Source: Amoebophrya sp. A120
Taxonomy: Eukaryota; Sar; Dinophyceae; Syndiniales; Amoebophryaceae
Direction: 5' to 3'
Length of the DNA stretch: 64,000 nt
Assembly: GCA_905178155.1 (NCBI GenBank)
Contig: CAJINV010000007.1
Location: forward strand, 3,552,265 to 3,616,264
Under the pieces are notes generated by a model. It saw only the letters and a list, made by a program, of their open reading frames with translations. It was not told where the DNA came from and did no database searches. The stretch's first letter is position 1. Every line of letters starts with the position of its first letter. Of the stretch, positions 23,152 through 34,522 are shown one piece after another. The translations under genes were made by a program, and so were the position numbers.

Positions 23152-24585
23152 ATGTGCGCCAAACGGAATTGCTCTTCGCACGCGACATCTGGTCCTCCCT
23201 GTGCCACCCTCATGAACAAAAGAGTAAAAATCCTTCCACGAGTTATGTTGCCAACAGCTGGTGTTCCTGCTGCAGCCGTAGCCCTTGCTTCGCTTTTATC
23301 TTTCCAGCTTCTCGGAGGTCCTGCAATACTAGCAGTCCAGAACCAGAACTTGCATCATCAAACGGCACCACGTCCATCGCTTGCTAGTGATCAAGACGAC
23401 CTGGACCTGCTAGCGAGCGAACGCAGCGCCTTCATCGAGGAAAATAACCGGCAACTACAAGGGCGAACCCAAACAAGACGAGAAGCGGAACTACAACTAG
23501 CCGCAGGCGCAGCTTCATCAGACAAAAACCCTTCGTCTACTTCCGCCCCGATCGTCCAGCTGTCTTCTTTCGCGGAAAAAGACGCGGCGAAGCAGATCCA
23601 GGACCTGAAGCTCAGCGACCAGAAAACGTCCAACTTCGCGCAGCTCGCCTCCCCCTGGGCACTGTGTCGAAAGCGAAACCCGGCGCGGTGCGAGAGCGAA
23701 ACGGAGGCGGAATCGCCCGGGTTGCAGTGCGACAAGGTGGACTTCTCCAGCTCTCCGCACGCGGCGTTGCTCGGACAGGAGTCGGCGAAGTGCACCCACC
23801 ACATCACCCAGCCGATCTTCTGTTTTGAGAAAGAAGACGGCAACTGCATCCCGTTGAGTTACTGTGAGAAGGCGCAACCGGGAAGCGGTGCCGTGGAGCC
23901 TTGGCACATCTTGTACGGCAGCGCGCTGTTCGAGAAGTTCGACACGAGTGAAAACGAAAAGGATGAAAATCCAACAAAAATAACGGAAACCAAACCGCTG
24001 AAGTGCCAGATGAAGTCCTGCGAGAAGATAACCTTCGCTTCTTCCAGCGGCGACGCGAAGGAGGTTCTCGCCCACAAGGTCCGGGTTTGCTCCAACGCGT
24101 TTGCAACCACGAATAGCGGATCACTGCAGAAAATCCGGTACCCCTTGGTTTGCGAGTACAGCCAACGGGCCGACGCCTGTAAGATTCGGAACCGGAAGGA
24201 AAAACCCTATCCCGAGGCGGTCGGAGCAGACTTACAAGGCGGGGAGGACGACAAGCAGAATGTGAACCCGGACGAGAAGATTGAGAAGGTGTTCGGGGAA
24301 ATTCAGAAACTGTCCCAGTGGGTGCAGGGCAACGTGCAGGAGGCCTTTAAGGAATTGGAGCAGGCGAAAAAGCAAGTTTCCGAGAAACTGAGGGACCTGG
24401 AGAAAGCGGCAGAAAACAGACGGGTCGCGAAGCAGAAACTGGTCGACTACCTAGCCTACAGAAGGTTTCAAGTGCAAACGCGCACACCGGCCCTGGCGGA
24501 GGTGTTGCAGCGGTTGAGTAGATCGCAGAGCGACAGGTTGATGGCCAGTGGCGTGGCGGGGGCAGACGTGAAAAAGGAGCGATAG
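23152..24585 (+). CDS. Secreted or membrane-anchored Cys-rich protein with C-terminal coiled coil
   Basis: Single exon, 477 residues if the first ATG (23152) is used. A second ATG at 23212 starts MNKRVKILPRVML. Residues about 33-58 are hydrophobic (VPAAAVALASLLSFQLLGG), a signal peptide or anchor. A Ser/Gln-rich linker follows. The central part contains two related Cys modules: QCDKVDFSSS..KC..PIFCFEKEDGNCIP and SCEKITFASSS..VC..PLVCEYSQRADACKI. The C-terminal third (from EKIEKVFGEIQ) is a charged coiled coil. No introner is present, unlike the neighbours. I do not recognise a named family. A secreted or cell-surface role is inferred from the N-terminus and Cys content only. Confidence 0.72.
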   Translation: MCAKRNCSSHATSGPPCATLMNKRVKILPRVMLPTAGVPAAAVALASLLSFQLLGGPAILAVQNQNLHHQTAPRPSLASDQDDLDLLASERSAFIEENNRQLQGRTQTRREAELQLAAGAASSDKNPSSTSAPIVQLSSFAEKDAAKQIQDLKLSDQKTSNFAQLASPWALCRKRNPARCESETEAESPGLQCDKVDFSSSPHAALLGQESAKCTHHITQPIFCFEKEDGNCIPLSYCEKAQPGSGAVEPWHILYGSALFEKFDTSENEKDENPTKITETKPLKCQMKSCEKITFASSSGDAKEVLAHKVRVCSNAFATTNSGSLQKIRYPLVCEYSQRADACKIRNRKEKPYPEAVGADLQGGEDDKQNVNPDEKIEKVFGEIQKLSQWVQGNVQEAFKELEQAKKQVSEKLRDLEKAAENRRVAKQKLVDYLAYRRFQVQTRTPALAEVLQRLSRSQSDRLMASGVAGADVKKER

Positions 24586-25253
24586 CTCCTGTAAAGTTCT
24601 CTATTCTCCGTGGTGTGGCATTTCGTGGTCCTGTTGTAGTAGACTAGAAATAAGTTGATGAAGACGACGTGCTGTGTAGTGTGTCCTCTGGCAGCTACAG
24701 CACGATGACGATGTGAGCCAAGCTGCCGCGTTGAATGATTTCCTTTGCGAATCATGATCATGAAAGATGATTCATGCGCGAAACTTTTGCGCAGGCGCCC
24801 GCACAATTGACAAGTGTGCTCCTTCGAATGCGAAGCCTGTGAACATCATGCGTAAAAAGATGTGTTCACATGCTCAACAGAGTGAGCACCTCTTCCTCTT
24901 CAACCGCGTTTGCCTGTGTGGTTCTACACCAGCGATCTTCGCAATTGGATTGCTCACAAATATTATTGCAGATAGAACTATTCCCTCGCCGCGGCAAAAA
25001 AAATTGATCTTTCGTGATTGATGCGGTCGCAGTGTGCTCCAGGTCTAGGACCAATCTTGCAATTACTAGTATTTTTTGACCGTTATTTTTCTTACCAGCT
25101 GAGTATCGATTCTGTTGTTCCATTGTTTTCAGCTGCGAGTAGACGTATTTGCAGACCGCGAGGTATTGCACTGACACCGAGCTCTCCATCGTGCTGGTGG
25201 CGGTGTTGACGCCAGTCTTTGTGCGGGTTAACACCAGTCAGTCTTACTTCGAA
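24586..25253. other. Intergenic stretch
   Basis: Short spacer without repeats. The frame of the next gene is open upstream to 25149 and would encode a hydrophobic segment (SIVLVAVLTPVFVRV), but it lacks an ATG there. An upstream exon is therefore possible. Confidence 0.4.
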
Positions 25254-27293
25254 ATGGCCGCCGTTTTCAATGGCGCGGTCGGCCGGTTTTGTTTTCTCTA
25301 TGGGGCGGTGGAGTATGTTGCGGGGGTGCGGGTGCCTGAAGATTGGGTGGGGCGAACTGTCGTGGGCATTCGGAACGAGTACCTGCCGCAAGAGGTCCCG
25401 GCTGGAGACCGGGAGCCGATAGATTTTACCGGCGATGCGGCCAGGATGCAGCAGAATTCAGATGCCTTCGGGGGGCAGCATCCCACGTACCGCCGGCAAT
25501 TACCCGGCGACTTCGTGCCCGCCCCGATGGCTACGGTGGATGGGCAGGTCTACCAGAACATCGTTGAGAATATGCAGAATCTTCGGGACGCCGGCCAGCG
25601 CTACCCCGCGAGCCGTGTTGTCCAGTCGAAAAGTGGTGCGAGATTTGGCGCGGGTGGTGCTGCTGGCCGGGGGTCATCCTCTCGGCAACAAGAAGTCCAG
25701 CGCTACAGTGCCTGGGGTGCAGCTGGCAATCCTTTTCTCCTCCAGGAACAACATCAACAAGGCAACTTCAACTACTGGCCTCAGCCGCGGCGCACACCGG
25801 CGCCCTTGGCTGTGCCAGAACACCATGCCCGGATCGGTGGACAACTCATCCTCCGACCCCCGCCTCCTGCTGCGCACATGATTGCTCCGGATGTGGGGCC
25901 CATGGTCGCGGCCTCTCCGGAATCCTCGCCGCCACCCACGGTCCCGCAGGAACAGGTCACGCCCCGGCGCCCACCTGCGCTGTTGCTGCACCATCACCAA
26001 ATACCCTATCCCTTCCCGGCTGTTGCGCAGATTGAACAGCAACAGACTCCTCTTCGTCCGGTCGTTGATGTCCGGGGAATCCAGCGGCACCTCGGGCGGC
26101 AGGCACCAAGGCACGTGCCGCTAGCGGTGCAACAGCCATTCCTCCACCACCCTCCTGCTCCTGTCGCAGATGTAGTTGTGCCGTCGCCAATCTTGAATCG
26201 CGATCAGGCGGCAGCACCTCCAGACAACGCTGGCAATGAAGTACCTGCCGCTCCTGAAGACACCAGTGCGCAACAGGAACAGCCTGCAGCTCTGACGGAA
26301 GATGAACATCAGCAAGTGATGAACACGCCTCCAGTGCCTTCTGGGCTGAGAGGAACTACAAGTACCGACCCAGCACACGGCAGCAGCGCGGCGGTGCCCA
26401 AGCCACCTGCGAACGTTGCCGAGGATCATCGTGTAGTCGTTGGCCGCAACGCGGTAACCAGGGAGCCTGTGTACGGCTGGGGTGCACAAAGTCGAGTAGC
26501 TTTGCAGAACGCCTCCGGACGGCAAAGTTCTGGTGAGCAGCAGTTGTCCTCGACCACGACTACGACTTCTCGTGATATCCCTGCACAAGAAGCACAACCA
26601 CAACGCGCACTGGTAGCGGCACGCCAGCAGTCGCGCTTTCTGGACCACAGAGAGAACAATCATGCGCACGCGGCTGGTGCACAACTCCGTCCTGCAGCAG
26701 CTGCACAACCCCGCGTGATCCTCCAGGACTTGCGACCCGTGCTACTGCGACCACCGGCTTCGATGGCACCACAGCCAGCGTTGCCTACTCTGGGGGCCCA
26801 CCCAGAACTCGTGCCCGAGATTAACTTTCATCGTACGCCAGTGCGAGGCGCAGTAGCTCCCACCGGTGCTTCCCGCAGCCGGTTTCCCGGAGCGAATAAT
26901 TACCCCGGGGATCATTATGCCGGCGGCGCCTTGTTTCCTCGTGCAGCACCGGCACTACCGGGATTTCCGGGCGGGGCCCACGGACCCGTCAGTAGAGAAG
27001 AAGTTGTGGGACACAACCGACAAGTGTACCAGCACCAACACAACGTCGCCCCCTGGTGGTTACCGGCTCCGTATCCCGTCCAGCAACACCAGGGAGTGGG
27101 TTTTTCGCCATCTGGGGTAGCGGCACCGATGGCCGCCGCAGCTCCGGCAGGACGGAGACTAGCGCCAGACGGCGCCGAGTGGTTGTTTCCAGTGCAACCC
27201 GCTGGCGCGACGGACTTGGTGCCTGCTTTGCCCATTCATTCACACTTTCACCCAGCCCCGCTGTTCCGCCCCCCGCCCAGGATGGACGACTGA
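25254..27293 (+). CDS. Pro/Gln/Ala-rich low-complexity protein
   Basis: Single exon from ATG 25254 (MAAVFNGAVGRFCFLYGA) to the stop at 27293, 679 residues. The first 50 residues are ordered-looking (VEYVAGVRVPEDWVGRTVVG). The rest is dominated by Pro, Ala, Gln and His with repeated short motifs such as RPPPPAAH and LRPVV, so it is likely disordered. The open frame extends 35 codons upstream without ATG and would add a hydrophobic stretch, so the true start may lie in an upstream exon. No catalytic motif is visible and no family is recognised. Frame length and uniform composition support coding. Confidence 0.6.
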   Translation: MAAVFNGAVGRFCFLYGAVEYVAGVRVPEDWVGRTVVGIRNEYLPQEVPAGDREPIDFTGDAARMQQNSDAFGGQHPTYRRQLPGDFVPAPMATVDGQVYQNIVENMQNLRDAGQRYPASRVVQSKSGARFGAGGAAGRGSSSRQQEVQRYSAWGAAGNPFLLQEQHQQGNFNYWPQPRRTPAPLAVPEHHARIGGQLILRPPPPAAHMIAPDVGPMVAASPESSPPPTVPQEQVTPRRPPALLLHHHQIPYPFPAVAQIEQQQTPLRPVVDVRGIQRHLGRQAPRHVPLAVQQPFLHHPPAPVADVVVPSPILNRDQAAAPPDNAGNEVPAAPEDTSAQQEQPAALTEDEHQQVMNTPPVPSGLRGTTSTDPAHGSSAAVPKPPANVAEDHRVVVGRNAVTREPVYGWGAQSRVALQNASGRQSSGEQQLSSTTTTTSRDIPAQEAQPQRALVAARQQSRFLDHRENNHAHAAGAQLRPAAAAQPRVILQDLRPVLLRPPASMAPQPALPTLGAHPELVPEINFHRTPVRGAVAPTGASRSRFPGANNYPGDHYAGGALFPRAAPALPGFPGGAHGPVSREEVVGHNRQVYQHQHNVAPWWLPAPYPVQQHQGVGFSPSGVAAPMAAAAPAGRRLAPDGAEWLFPVQPAGATDLVPALPIHSHFHPAPLFRPPPRMDD

Positions 27294-28452
27294 AACAAGC
27301 AACACTCATTTTTGGAAAATAAAGAGAAAGTTTAGCTGTGTTATAGAAACAAATGAATCTTTTTTTGGATCGCCTTCTACTTCTTCTTCTTTTTGGTTTG
27401 CAATGACAGACTGTAGGCGTGCATCAGCCAGAGCTGCGGTTGTTTTGCCGTCCTTTTTACATACAGCAGGTACCTCTAAGCAACAAGATATCTTCTATGA
27501 CAATACAGGAGGAACGTGTTGTATGAATGTCAGCTAATGCTCAATGGGGGCCGAGATTTTCGTACTTTTTTTGTATTTATCTAATTTATTATACTGTGTG
27601 GGTGACGTCGCGTTTGTAGCAGTATGAATCTCGATTGCGAGCATGTTTCAGTACTTACAGACTCTCTCAGAAAATGCATCTTTTTCTTTTGCGAAATGAA
27701 AACTTTAACTTTGGCGTTGATACCGTGCTACGGAAATGAATCTGGAAAAAATAGGCTCTACTTGACAAATATATATAAGCCAAGGTCGAGCGCTACTACA
27801 AGAGAGCAGCTCCACTTTCTTCGTGGTATTTATATTTTTTTGTCGGCGAGTAGAGTGTGGTTTCTTCATGGGTTTCAATTATCTCGCTCTTTGGCTGGTT
27901 GGTCGCGTCTTCGCCTTACCTTTCTCTACAGCTACAGATCGCGAAAGCATGTGTTGTAAAGCAATCATCTAGGTCGTGTAACAGAACTGAACACTACTTT
28001 CTAAATTCGGAATCATCATCATCGTCGTCGTCGTCATCGTCGTCGGCTCGTTGTATGGGCAGCGAGATCTTCGTCAGACAAGAAAATCAAAATCAATCGT
28101 GTCGGAAATAAGTCGTGCAGCTAAAGGCGGGCCGTCAACACTTGATCGACAAGTGGTCCTCGTGACGCCACGTCGATGAGTAGTGGTCACAACGCTCGCG
28201 CCCAAAATTTAAGTATTTGCATTTCGATTTCGCATGATTTGCGGACGCTTAGTAAAAACGCTATTATGTTGACTCTGAGGTCTCTCCGCCAAGCTCGTCG
28301 TGTCCACGACAAATAAAACCTTCTATGTTGCTTTGCTGATAGTGTCACAGTTGTAGAGCAAGAGAGCTTTTTCTGGAGTTAAAGTCTGTGTCTGGTTCTG
28401 CAACTACCGAGCCCGCGGTTGTATTTTTATTTTCGCACGAATATATATAATT
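27294..28452. other. Intergenic stretch with trinucleotide run
   Basis: About 1.15 kb with T-rich tracts and a TCA/TCG trinucleotide run at about 28013-28046. Open frames here (27624-27959, 27857-28111) look like composition artefacts. No RNA gene or introner seen. Confidence 0.55.
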
Positions 28453-31400
28453 ATGGTCGTCCCCGTGAAGATGCAGATCCGGCCCCCGCGAGGTTGCGTT
28501 GAGAAGATGCGTAAACTCTTCTGCTTCAGCGCCGTCGTATTTTTCGGCCTGCCACACGTGCAGCACAATGACACGTTGGTGCTGGGTAAGGGCATTGCGC
28601 AACAAGTAGATGTGGAAGATTCCGGTTTGTCGCAGGACGATCTGCAGAAGACCGTAGTGGATGCAGATACGAAAACGAAGCCCGTTATTAACGAAGATGA
28701 AACTTTTGAAGCTGCAGTTGCAACGAGTAGCCAGGAAAAAACACCCATCCCCATCCAATTTGTCATGCAAAACATGCATAAAATCCACTATTTTCCATGC
28801 AAAAAATGGATGGGGATGGGTGTTTTTTCCTGGATAACGAGTCCGAAACTTCTAGTGCCCTCGACGATACTAGTCCAAGATCGGGTCTACGTGCGCGAGA
28901 AAACAACTACAAATGGCATCAACAAGGGAGAAAAAATTGAAACCCCGACCAGTTCCGGATCCGACAACAGGGCGATCCGGCTTCCGCCACTCGCAGCACC
29001 TGCTTCCGCAGACGGCGCAACAAACTTCCTAGAAGTGGAACACAAGAAACTCGCGGAGAAAACAAGAACCCAGGAGACTGCCAAGTTCGAAAACAGACAC
29101 GGCCGTCAACATCTTCAGACCGAGCGCGCAGCGGCAGCACGACAGCACCGGCGTAAAATGAGAAGCAAGCTGCAGAAGAAAAAACTTGCTTCCAAGAAGG
29201 CTCGGTTACTGAGGCAGAAAGTGCTGCGACAAGCGAAGCGGAACAGGGTGAAAAAGCTGCTGCTGTTAAAGAAGAAACAGACACATGCAAACAAGAAGAC
29301 CAGTCTCAGTCGAAATCAGATGAGCAAGCAAAAGCATCTTCAGAAAAGGCGCATGGGCGAGATGAGACTCGATTTGGAGCAGGTCGAGGACGATGAAGAT
29401 GATGATGATGCTGTATCAAGTGCAAAAGTTGTGTCTGTGTCTGGACAATTGCTACACTTGTCATGCATGTCTGACATGACTCAAGAACAAGAATCTGTGA
29501 TGCATGGGCACGAAGCGGCCCTCTTACCTGTCATGCAAAAACGCAGTTTGCCATGCGCAAAACGCAACACGTAGGCGATTAAAAATTTCTCATGCTTGGC
29601 TCCGTATTGCAGTGGAACTCCCATTCACTTTCAGCATTACAAATTCCCAGACCCAGACATATTTGCAATGCATATGCTGGTGACGACGTCGATACCGTCG
29701 ATAAAGACGTGGAGACGGACGCCGACGATGAGAAGCTGAGTCAGGATGAGCTCGAACAAGCAGACGGAGATGATGTTGACGGCGAAGCTGAAGATGTTGA
29801 TGATGAAGACACTGCAGTAGATGATGATGTCGCCGCCATTGATGACGACGATGAAAACGACGCTTCTACTACCACACCCTTGGACGAGGACTTGGAGAAC
29901 GAGGATTTGGACTTGGCGAACGATGATGCCGTGGAGGAGAAAACAAGTGAAGCTGGAACTACATCTGCAAATGCAGATGAGACTCTCGGGGGTGGTGTTG
30001 AGCCACCTCCAGAAAAGAAGGACGGAGCGCTCCTGAATAAAGCTGGCGCTGAAAAGATTCCGGATCTGCAAACAGGCAGATCTTCTTCAAGCAGTGGCGC
30101 GGCGGGCTCCGCCGGGACAACGGGAGATGCCCCACCAGCGGCGCCGGCTCGTGCTGAGAGTGACAATAAGTCGTCCAAAGATGGGGACGCAGGAGTTCTT
30201 GATGAATCATCTTTCCCCGATCATGGTGCTAGTGCGGCAGAAGAATTTTCCGCCGCTTCGAAGTCTACGGATCAGAGCGCGAGCGTGAACAGCCAAAAAA
30301 ATCCAGGGACTAGTACTACAACCTCAAGCAGCGCGACCGGAACAAGTGGGACGGACGCCAACAATAGCGGCTGCAAGTGTTGTTTCTGCATCTTGATCAT
30401 CGTCGTCGTCGTTTCCCTTGTCGGGCTTATCCTTGGCGGCAGCTACTTTTACTACAAATCGAATTTTCTCGAAAAACGCTTGTCCTTCGCGTCCCAGTCT
30501 TTTCAAGGTGGGGGGTTCGGGGAATCCGACGGCAAGAACGTGGTGACTGGTGCTGGAGATCAGAACCAGCCGGGCGGGGGCAACACAGCCGGCGCGACTT
30601 CTGGAACAGCAGCGGACTCGACCCCGTTGCTGCAGCCGCTACCGGCAGGCATGGTGGAGGATGCGGAAAAAATGAAAAGCTTTTCGGATTGGGCGGAAGA
30701 AAAGGTCAAGAAAGTGCGGCGATTTTCTGCGGGCTACTTATTCGGCGCGTCGACCGGTAGCGGGGGCCATATTAACTCATCCAAAGGAAGTCGTGGCCAC
30801 AAGGACAAGAAATCCGAAACGAGTGGAGGTGCTGGTGCACCGCTGTCCGAAGAAAACGCGGAAGCAGGTCGTGGAGCAAACGCGCAGAAAGACGACGCCG
30901 CGGATACCACTGGTCCAATAGAGAGGAAGTCGAAGAAAAGCGGAAACCGGATGAATTCCAGCTCAGCCGGTGCAGCTCCTGGACAACAAGGTTCCGCCCC
31001 GGGGAGCGCTGACTTTGATTTTACAGGCGGCCATCAGAAACTCGAGGCGCCAGACCTGGGAGGTTTTGACCCGCAGGAGTCCGCTTCCGGCGGCGACGAA
31101 AACTTCCTGGCGCCACCGCAAACGGAAGAGATCGCCCGGTCGAAGAAGAAAAAGATTGCGCCTGCAGCTCCACCTGCGGACAAGAGCGCGCCACCTTTCG
31201 TGCTTGGCCACATTGGCCTACCTACCGCCGAGGAAGCGACCACCTCCGGCAAAATTCGTCCACCGTCGGAATCGACGACGCGGAAGAGCAAAACCATGAC
31301 GGAAGCGGTGTTTGGGAAACAGGCAGCCGAGGAACGCGAACGGGCGCTGAACACCAGAACCACGGCACAACCCAGCAAGAAGCTGATGGCGGAAGACGCA

Positions 31401-33528
31401 ATTTTGGTGAGCGTTTATTATTCTTGTTTTTCGATTATAGTAAGCCCTGTAGCTGTATAACCGCTATTATTGAAGTGTATAGTCCTGTTCAAAGAAACTA
31501 CAACTGATCCAGATGAAGTACAGATTAATGCTCTAGCGTGTTGAGAAAATTCCGCATGATCCGCTTCATTGCAACGAAAAAGAATCGAAGTCGAGCTTTG
31601 CGAGGAAAACTGCGAACACCGGCACTTTGAACTTTGTCAAAATTCCATGTCAGGTGAAAGAGGTCACGCAAAAACTCGCTTCGCAAGTCCCGGCGGATCT
31701 CGACGACCAGCATTTTTCTATTCCTCCGCCCAGGCCTTCGGCGAATAAGTTGGGGAAGAAAACGGTGTCCGCCCTGGACCCGGCTCCATTCGGCGGCCTG
31801 GAAGATGACGACATTGAAATCCTGCCCGAGAGTGCGGGCCCCGCGACCCCGGCCAGCGTTGCCAGTGAAATCGAGGAGCTCGTCTCGGACCACCACAAGC
31901 GCACGTCGAACAAGCTAGAGGAGGTACAGTCGCTGGAGATACAACTCGTTTCCGCGAAGAAGGAGCTCGGGATTTTGCTTTCAAGTCCCGTTACTTCGCC
32001 CCCGTCGCGGAAGTCGACCGCTGGCGAACAAAAGCTTTCGATCGCGAGTGTCGCGACCTTCGCGGAAGAGACTCCGGTTTTTGAGGACGACTTCAAGAGC
32101 GAAGGTGTGTTGAAAGCAGGGTCCACCGGCTACAGTGGCAAAGCCGATGCCGAACAAATTGCGACCTTCGCGGAAGAGACGCCGGAGCACGAGGGTGTGG
32201 TCGAAAATTATAAACCGAAGAAGAACAAGACCACGAGGAAGTCGTCCAAGATTGGCGACAACAAAGAGGAGCTGCTTATGGGGAGTATGAAGACAATGGT
32301 GGAGCAAGTCCAATCGGAAATCCAAGGTTCTGCTTCGGGCAAGTTGTCGAAGAAGAAGTCGCAGGTCCTGCAAAAGCAAGGGTCACTCCGCCCCTCCGCG
32401 GATCACGATTCTCCGATCCACGAGCGCATCGCCGCTTTACAAAGTGGCACTTCTTCGCAGCGACCGTCGCAACAAGGTTCCTCTCGCCCCTCCGCAGACC
32501 ATGGCTCCCCGATTCACCTGCGCATCGCTGCGTTAAAAATGTCCCCACGTCAGTCGGCGAAGGTGTCACCCGGGCGAGAAATGACGACCGGCGGGGCCAC
32601 CGGGAACAAGTCTACCTCCCAGCGGGAGACATCTGCATCTCCGCGCAGCCCAACAACATCAACTGCTGCGAAGCGAAAATCGACGGCGCAGCAGGAGCAA
32701 CAACCACGAACAACCTCCCCCGGAGGAGGTTCAACATCTCGGCCAATGAGTTTTGCGAAGAACCAGCAAGAACAAGCAACTTCGCCAAAAGCGGCCGCGC
32801 GGCAGTCTGGAAGACTGACAGCCACAACCTCGCCGAAGATGACTACATCCTCTGGGATCGTGCAAAAAAAGGAAGGAGGAGTCCCTGCCTCCCCTAGGGG
32901 TATGAGTTTTGGCGCTGGCGCTTCTCCGAGGAGTGGCGGGGAAGAACACAAGCGACAATTGTCCATGTACTACAACTTCCTGCCGACGACCACCGACGCC
33001 GACAAGCTCGCGCTGGCGCGGTTTTCCTCCCGCACGTCGCGGAAGCCGGGGTCTTCGGAACAAAAGCAAGGCACGCCGCAAAATGCTGGCGACGTCGTCC
33101 GGGACACGGAGGGCGACCGGCTCACCTTCCAGCCCGATGGAACGTCAAAGATGAGCCAGCGTGGGACCACTCGTGCTGGTCAAGAGCTTCTACAGCAACC
33201 CGGTGCAGCAACCTCTAGCGGGGCGGGTGACCGAAAGCATCCCTCGAAGAGTCTCCACAACACTGATTCGATCCAGGACCGGATCGATTCCCTGAAGCGC
33301 GCCAACAGCAAGGAGCGTGGCAAGGACGAGATGAGCTCGAGCGTGCGCAAGTTCGGGTCGGCGCTGCCCGGGCTGGCCCGGGCGAACGACGAGGGAGAGC
33401 AGGTCGCGACGGTGGATGATATTGAAGAAGGGGCGGAGGAAGACGAGGATCTGCTGGACACGCCCGCGGAAGGTCGCCCAGGAGACTCGTCTGCCACTAC
33501 ATCATGGTCTGATACCAGCGACGCGTAA
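28453..33528 (+). CDS. Large single-pass membrane protein with acidic and basic low-complexity domains
   Basis: Exons 28453-28727, 28842-29413, 29680-31406 and 31537-33528 join in phase to 1,521 residues. The N-terminus has a signal-like segment (MRKLFCFSAVVFFGLPHVQ). A Lys/Arg-rich stretch (about residues 190-260) precedes a long Asp/Glu-rich stretch. One transmembrane helix follows a Cys cluster (CKCCFCILIIVVVVSLVGLI, about residues 513-535). The C-terminal part carries two copies of ATFAEETP and two of RPSADHxSPIHxRIAAL, with a diverged third (DSIQDRIDSL). Two introners and one GT-AG intron (31407-31536) interrupt it. The topology suggests a type I surface or endomembrane protein with a long disordered tail. 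No family is recognised. Confidence 0.7.
28728..28836. mobile_element. Introner IE-21 (family D, 109 bp)
   Basis: Nearly perfect hairpin with arms CCAGGAAAAAACACCCATCC and complement. Perfect TSD ACGAG at 28723-28727 and 28837-28841. The unit plus TSD is 114 nt, so the reading frame is open whether it is spliced or retained. Removal gives AVATSPKLLVPSTI. Confidence 0.88.
29414..29674. mobile_element. Introner IE-22 (subfamily E of A)
   Basis: 261 bp, TATCAAGTGCAAAAGTTGTG to CAGACATATTTGCAATGCATA (end shared). Perfect TSD TGCTG at 29409-29413 and 29675-29679. Removal gives DDDDAGDDVDTVDKD. The interior matches IE-31. Confidence 0.87.
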
Positions 33529-34442
33529 GGGGGAGGTGAAATGAATTCCCGTAGCATGATTCGAGGAGAACGAGAACAACAAGTTGCGCTTATTTGACGA
33601 AGTAGAAACAGAATCACAAACACTCACTTTATAAACTGGTTGCTGACCTGCTCCGCAGGCACAGCCAGTCAACAAAAAGCCAAGAAAACAAAGTTTTTAA
33701 TATTTCTGCTTATTCGCGAATCGGAATCAACGCACGTCTGTGCTGACTTATCATTTTTACCTGATTACAACAATTTTATATCCTTTCCAAATCGACTTTA
33801 TTACAACTGTCAAGATGTTTTTCAGAGCCTGTTTTGTCAGCAGAAAAATCCTATGTTGAGGCGACTTTCACCTATGCGATATTTTCATTTCGTGATTACA
33901 CATCTTTGGTTTGTCTACTAGATTTTTACAATGAAATTCCCTTTAACTTTTCGTTGGTTGATGTGGTCTGCACCATCTTTATCATCAAGCGCAGGTCGTC
34001 AGCGTCAATGTGTATAATGATGTACAACTTTTCACCGGAAGTATGGGGTTGCTGGCAATATTCTATGTGAGATAGAATGAGGATAGATTATGTTGAAACA
34101 GAAGCGACCCGCACTGTATCTACATGTTTTGGATTCTATTTCTGATATCAAAAATAAAAGCAGAAGTCAGCGCCGTATCAGTGAATGATGCGAGCCGATG
34201 CGCTACTTCGTGGTGACGCGGCTATGGTGATGGCAACTTTTATGTTCCTCCAATTCAACTTTTAAAAGGACAAGACCCGCCCGAAAAAACAAGAACCGCT
34301 GCGAGATAGGAGTTTTTGTCTGGAGTAAGTTCGAGCAAAATGAATCTGAAGAAGGACGCAAACCGATCGCAGAAGACGGAAAAGCAAGCTAGCTCTTGAC
34401 GCTGCAACCTTGAAACGCTTCTAGGAATTTGAACAGGTTTTG
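33529..34442. other. Intergenic stretch ending in a dispersed repeat
   Basis: AT-rich spacer. Small open frames (33640-33921, 33834-34070) are not supported. The last 179 bp are copy a of repeat R1, which stops exactly at the N at 34443. Confidence 0.55.
34264..34442 (+). repeat. Dispersed repeat R1, copy a
   Basis: 179 bp matching 40010-40188 with a single difference (G at 34378 versus A). It is truncated at the N at 34443. Function unknown. Confidence 0.9.
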
Positions 34443-34443
34443 N

Positions 34444-34522
34444 ATCATGGCTCATGCAAAAGAACGTGCGTGACAAGCCTTAGAATCTTCCAGACATCAT
34501 CCAGGGATATTTGCAATTGATA
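34444..34522. mobile_element. Introner IE-23, right half only (family A)
   Basis: The sequence just after the N contains a family A right arm (CTTCCAGAC..TTTGCAATTGATA) without any left arm. The left half is missing at the probable assembly join. Confidence 0.65.
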
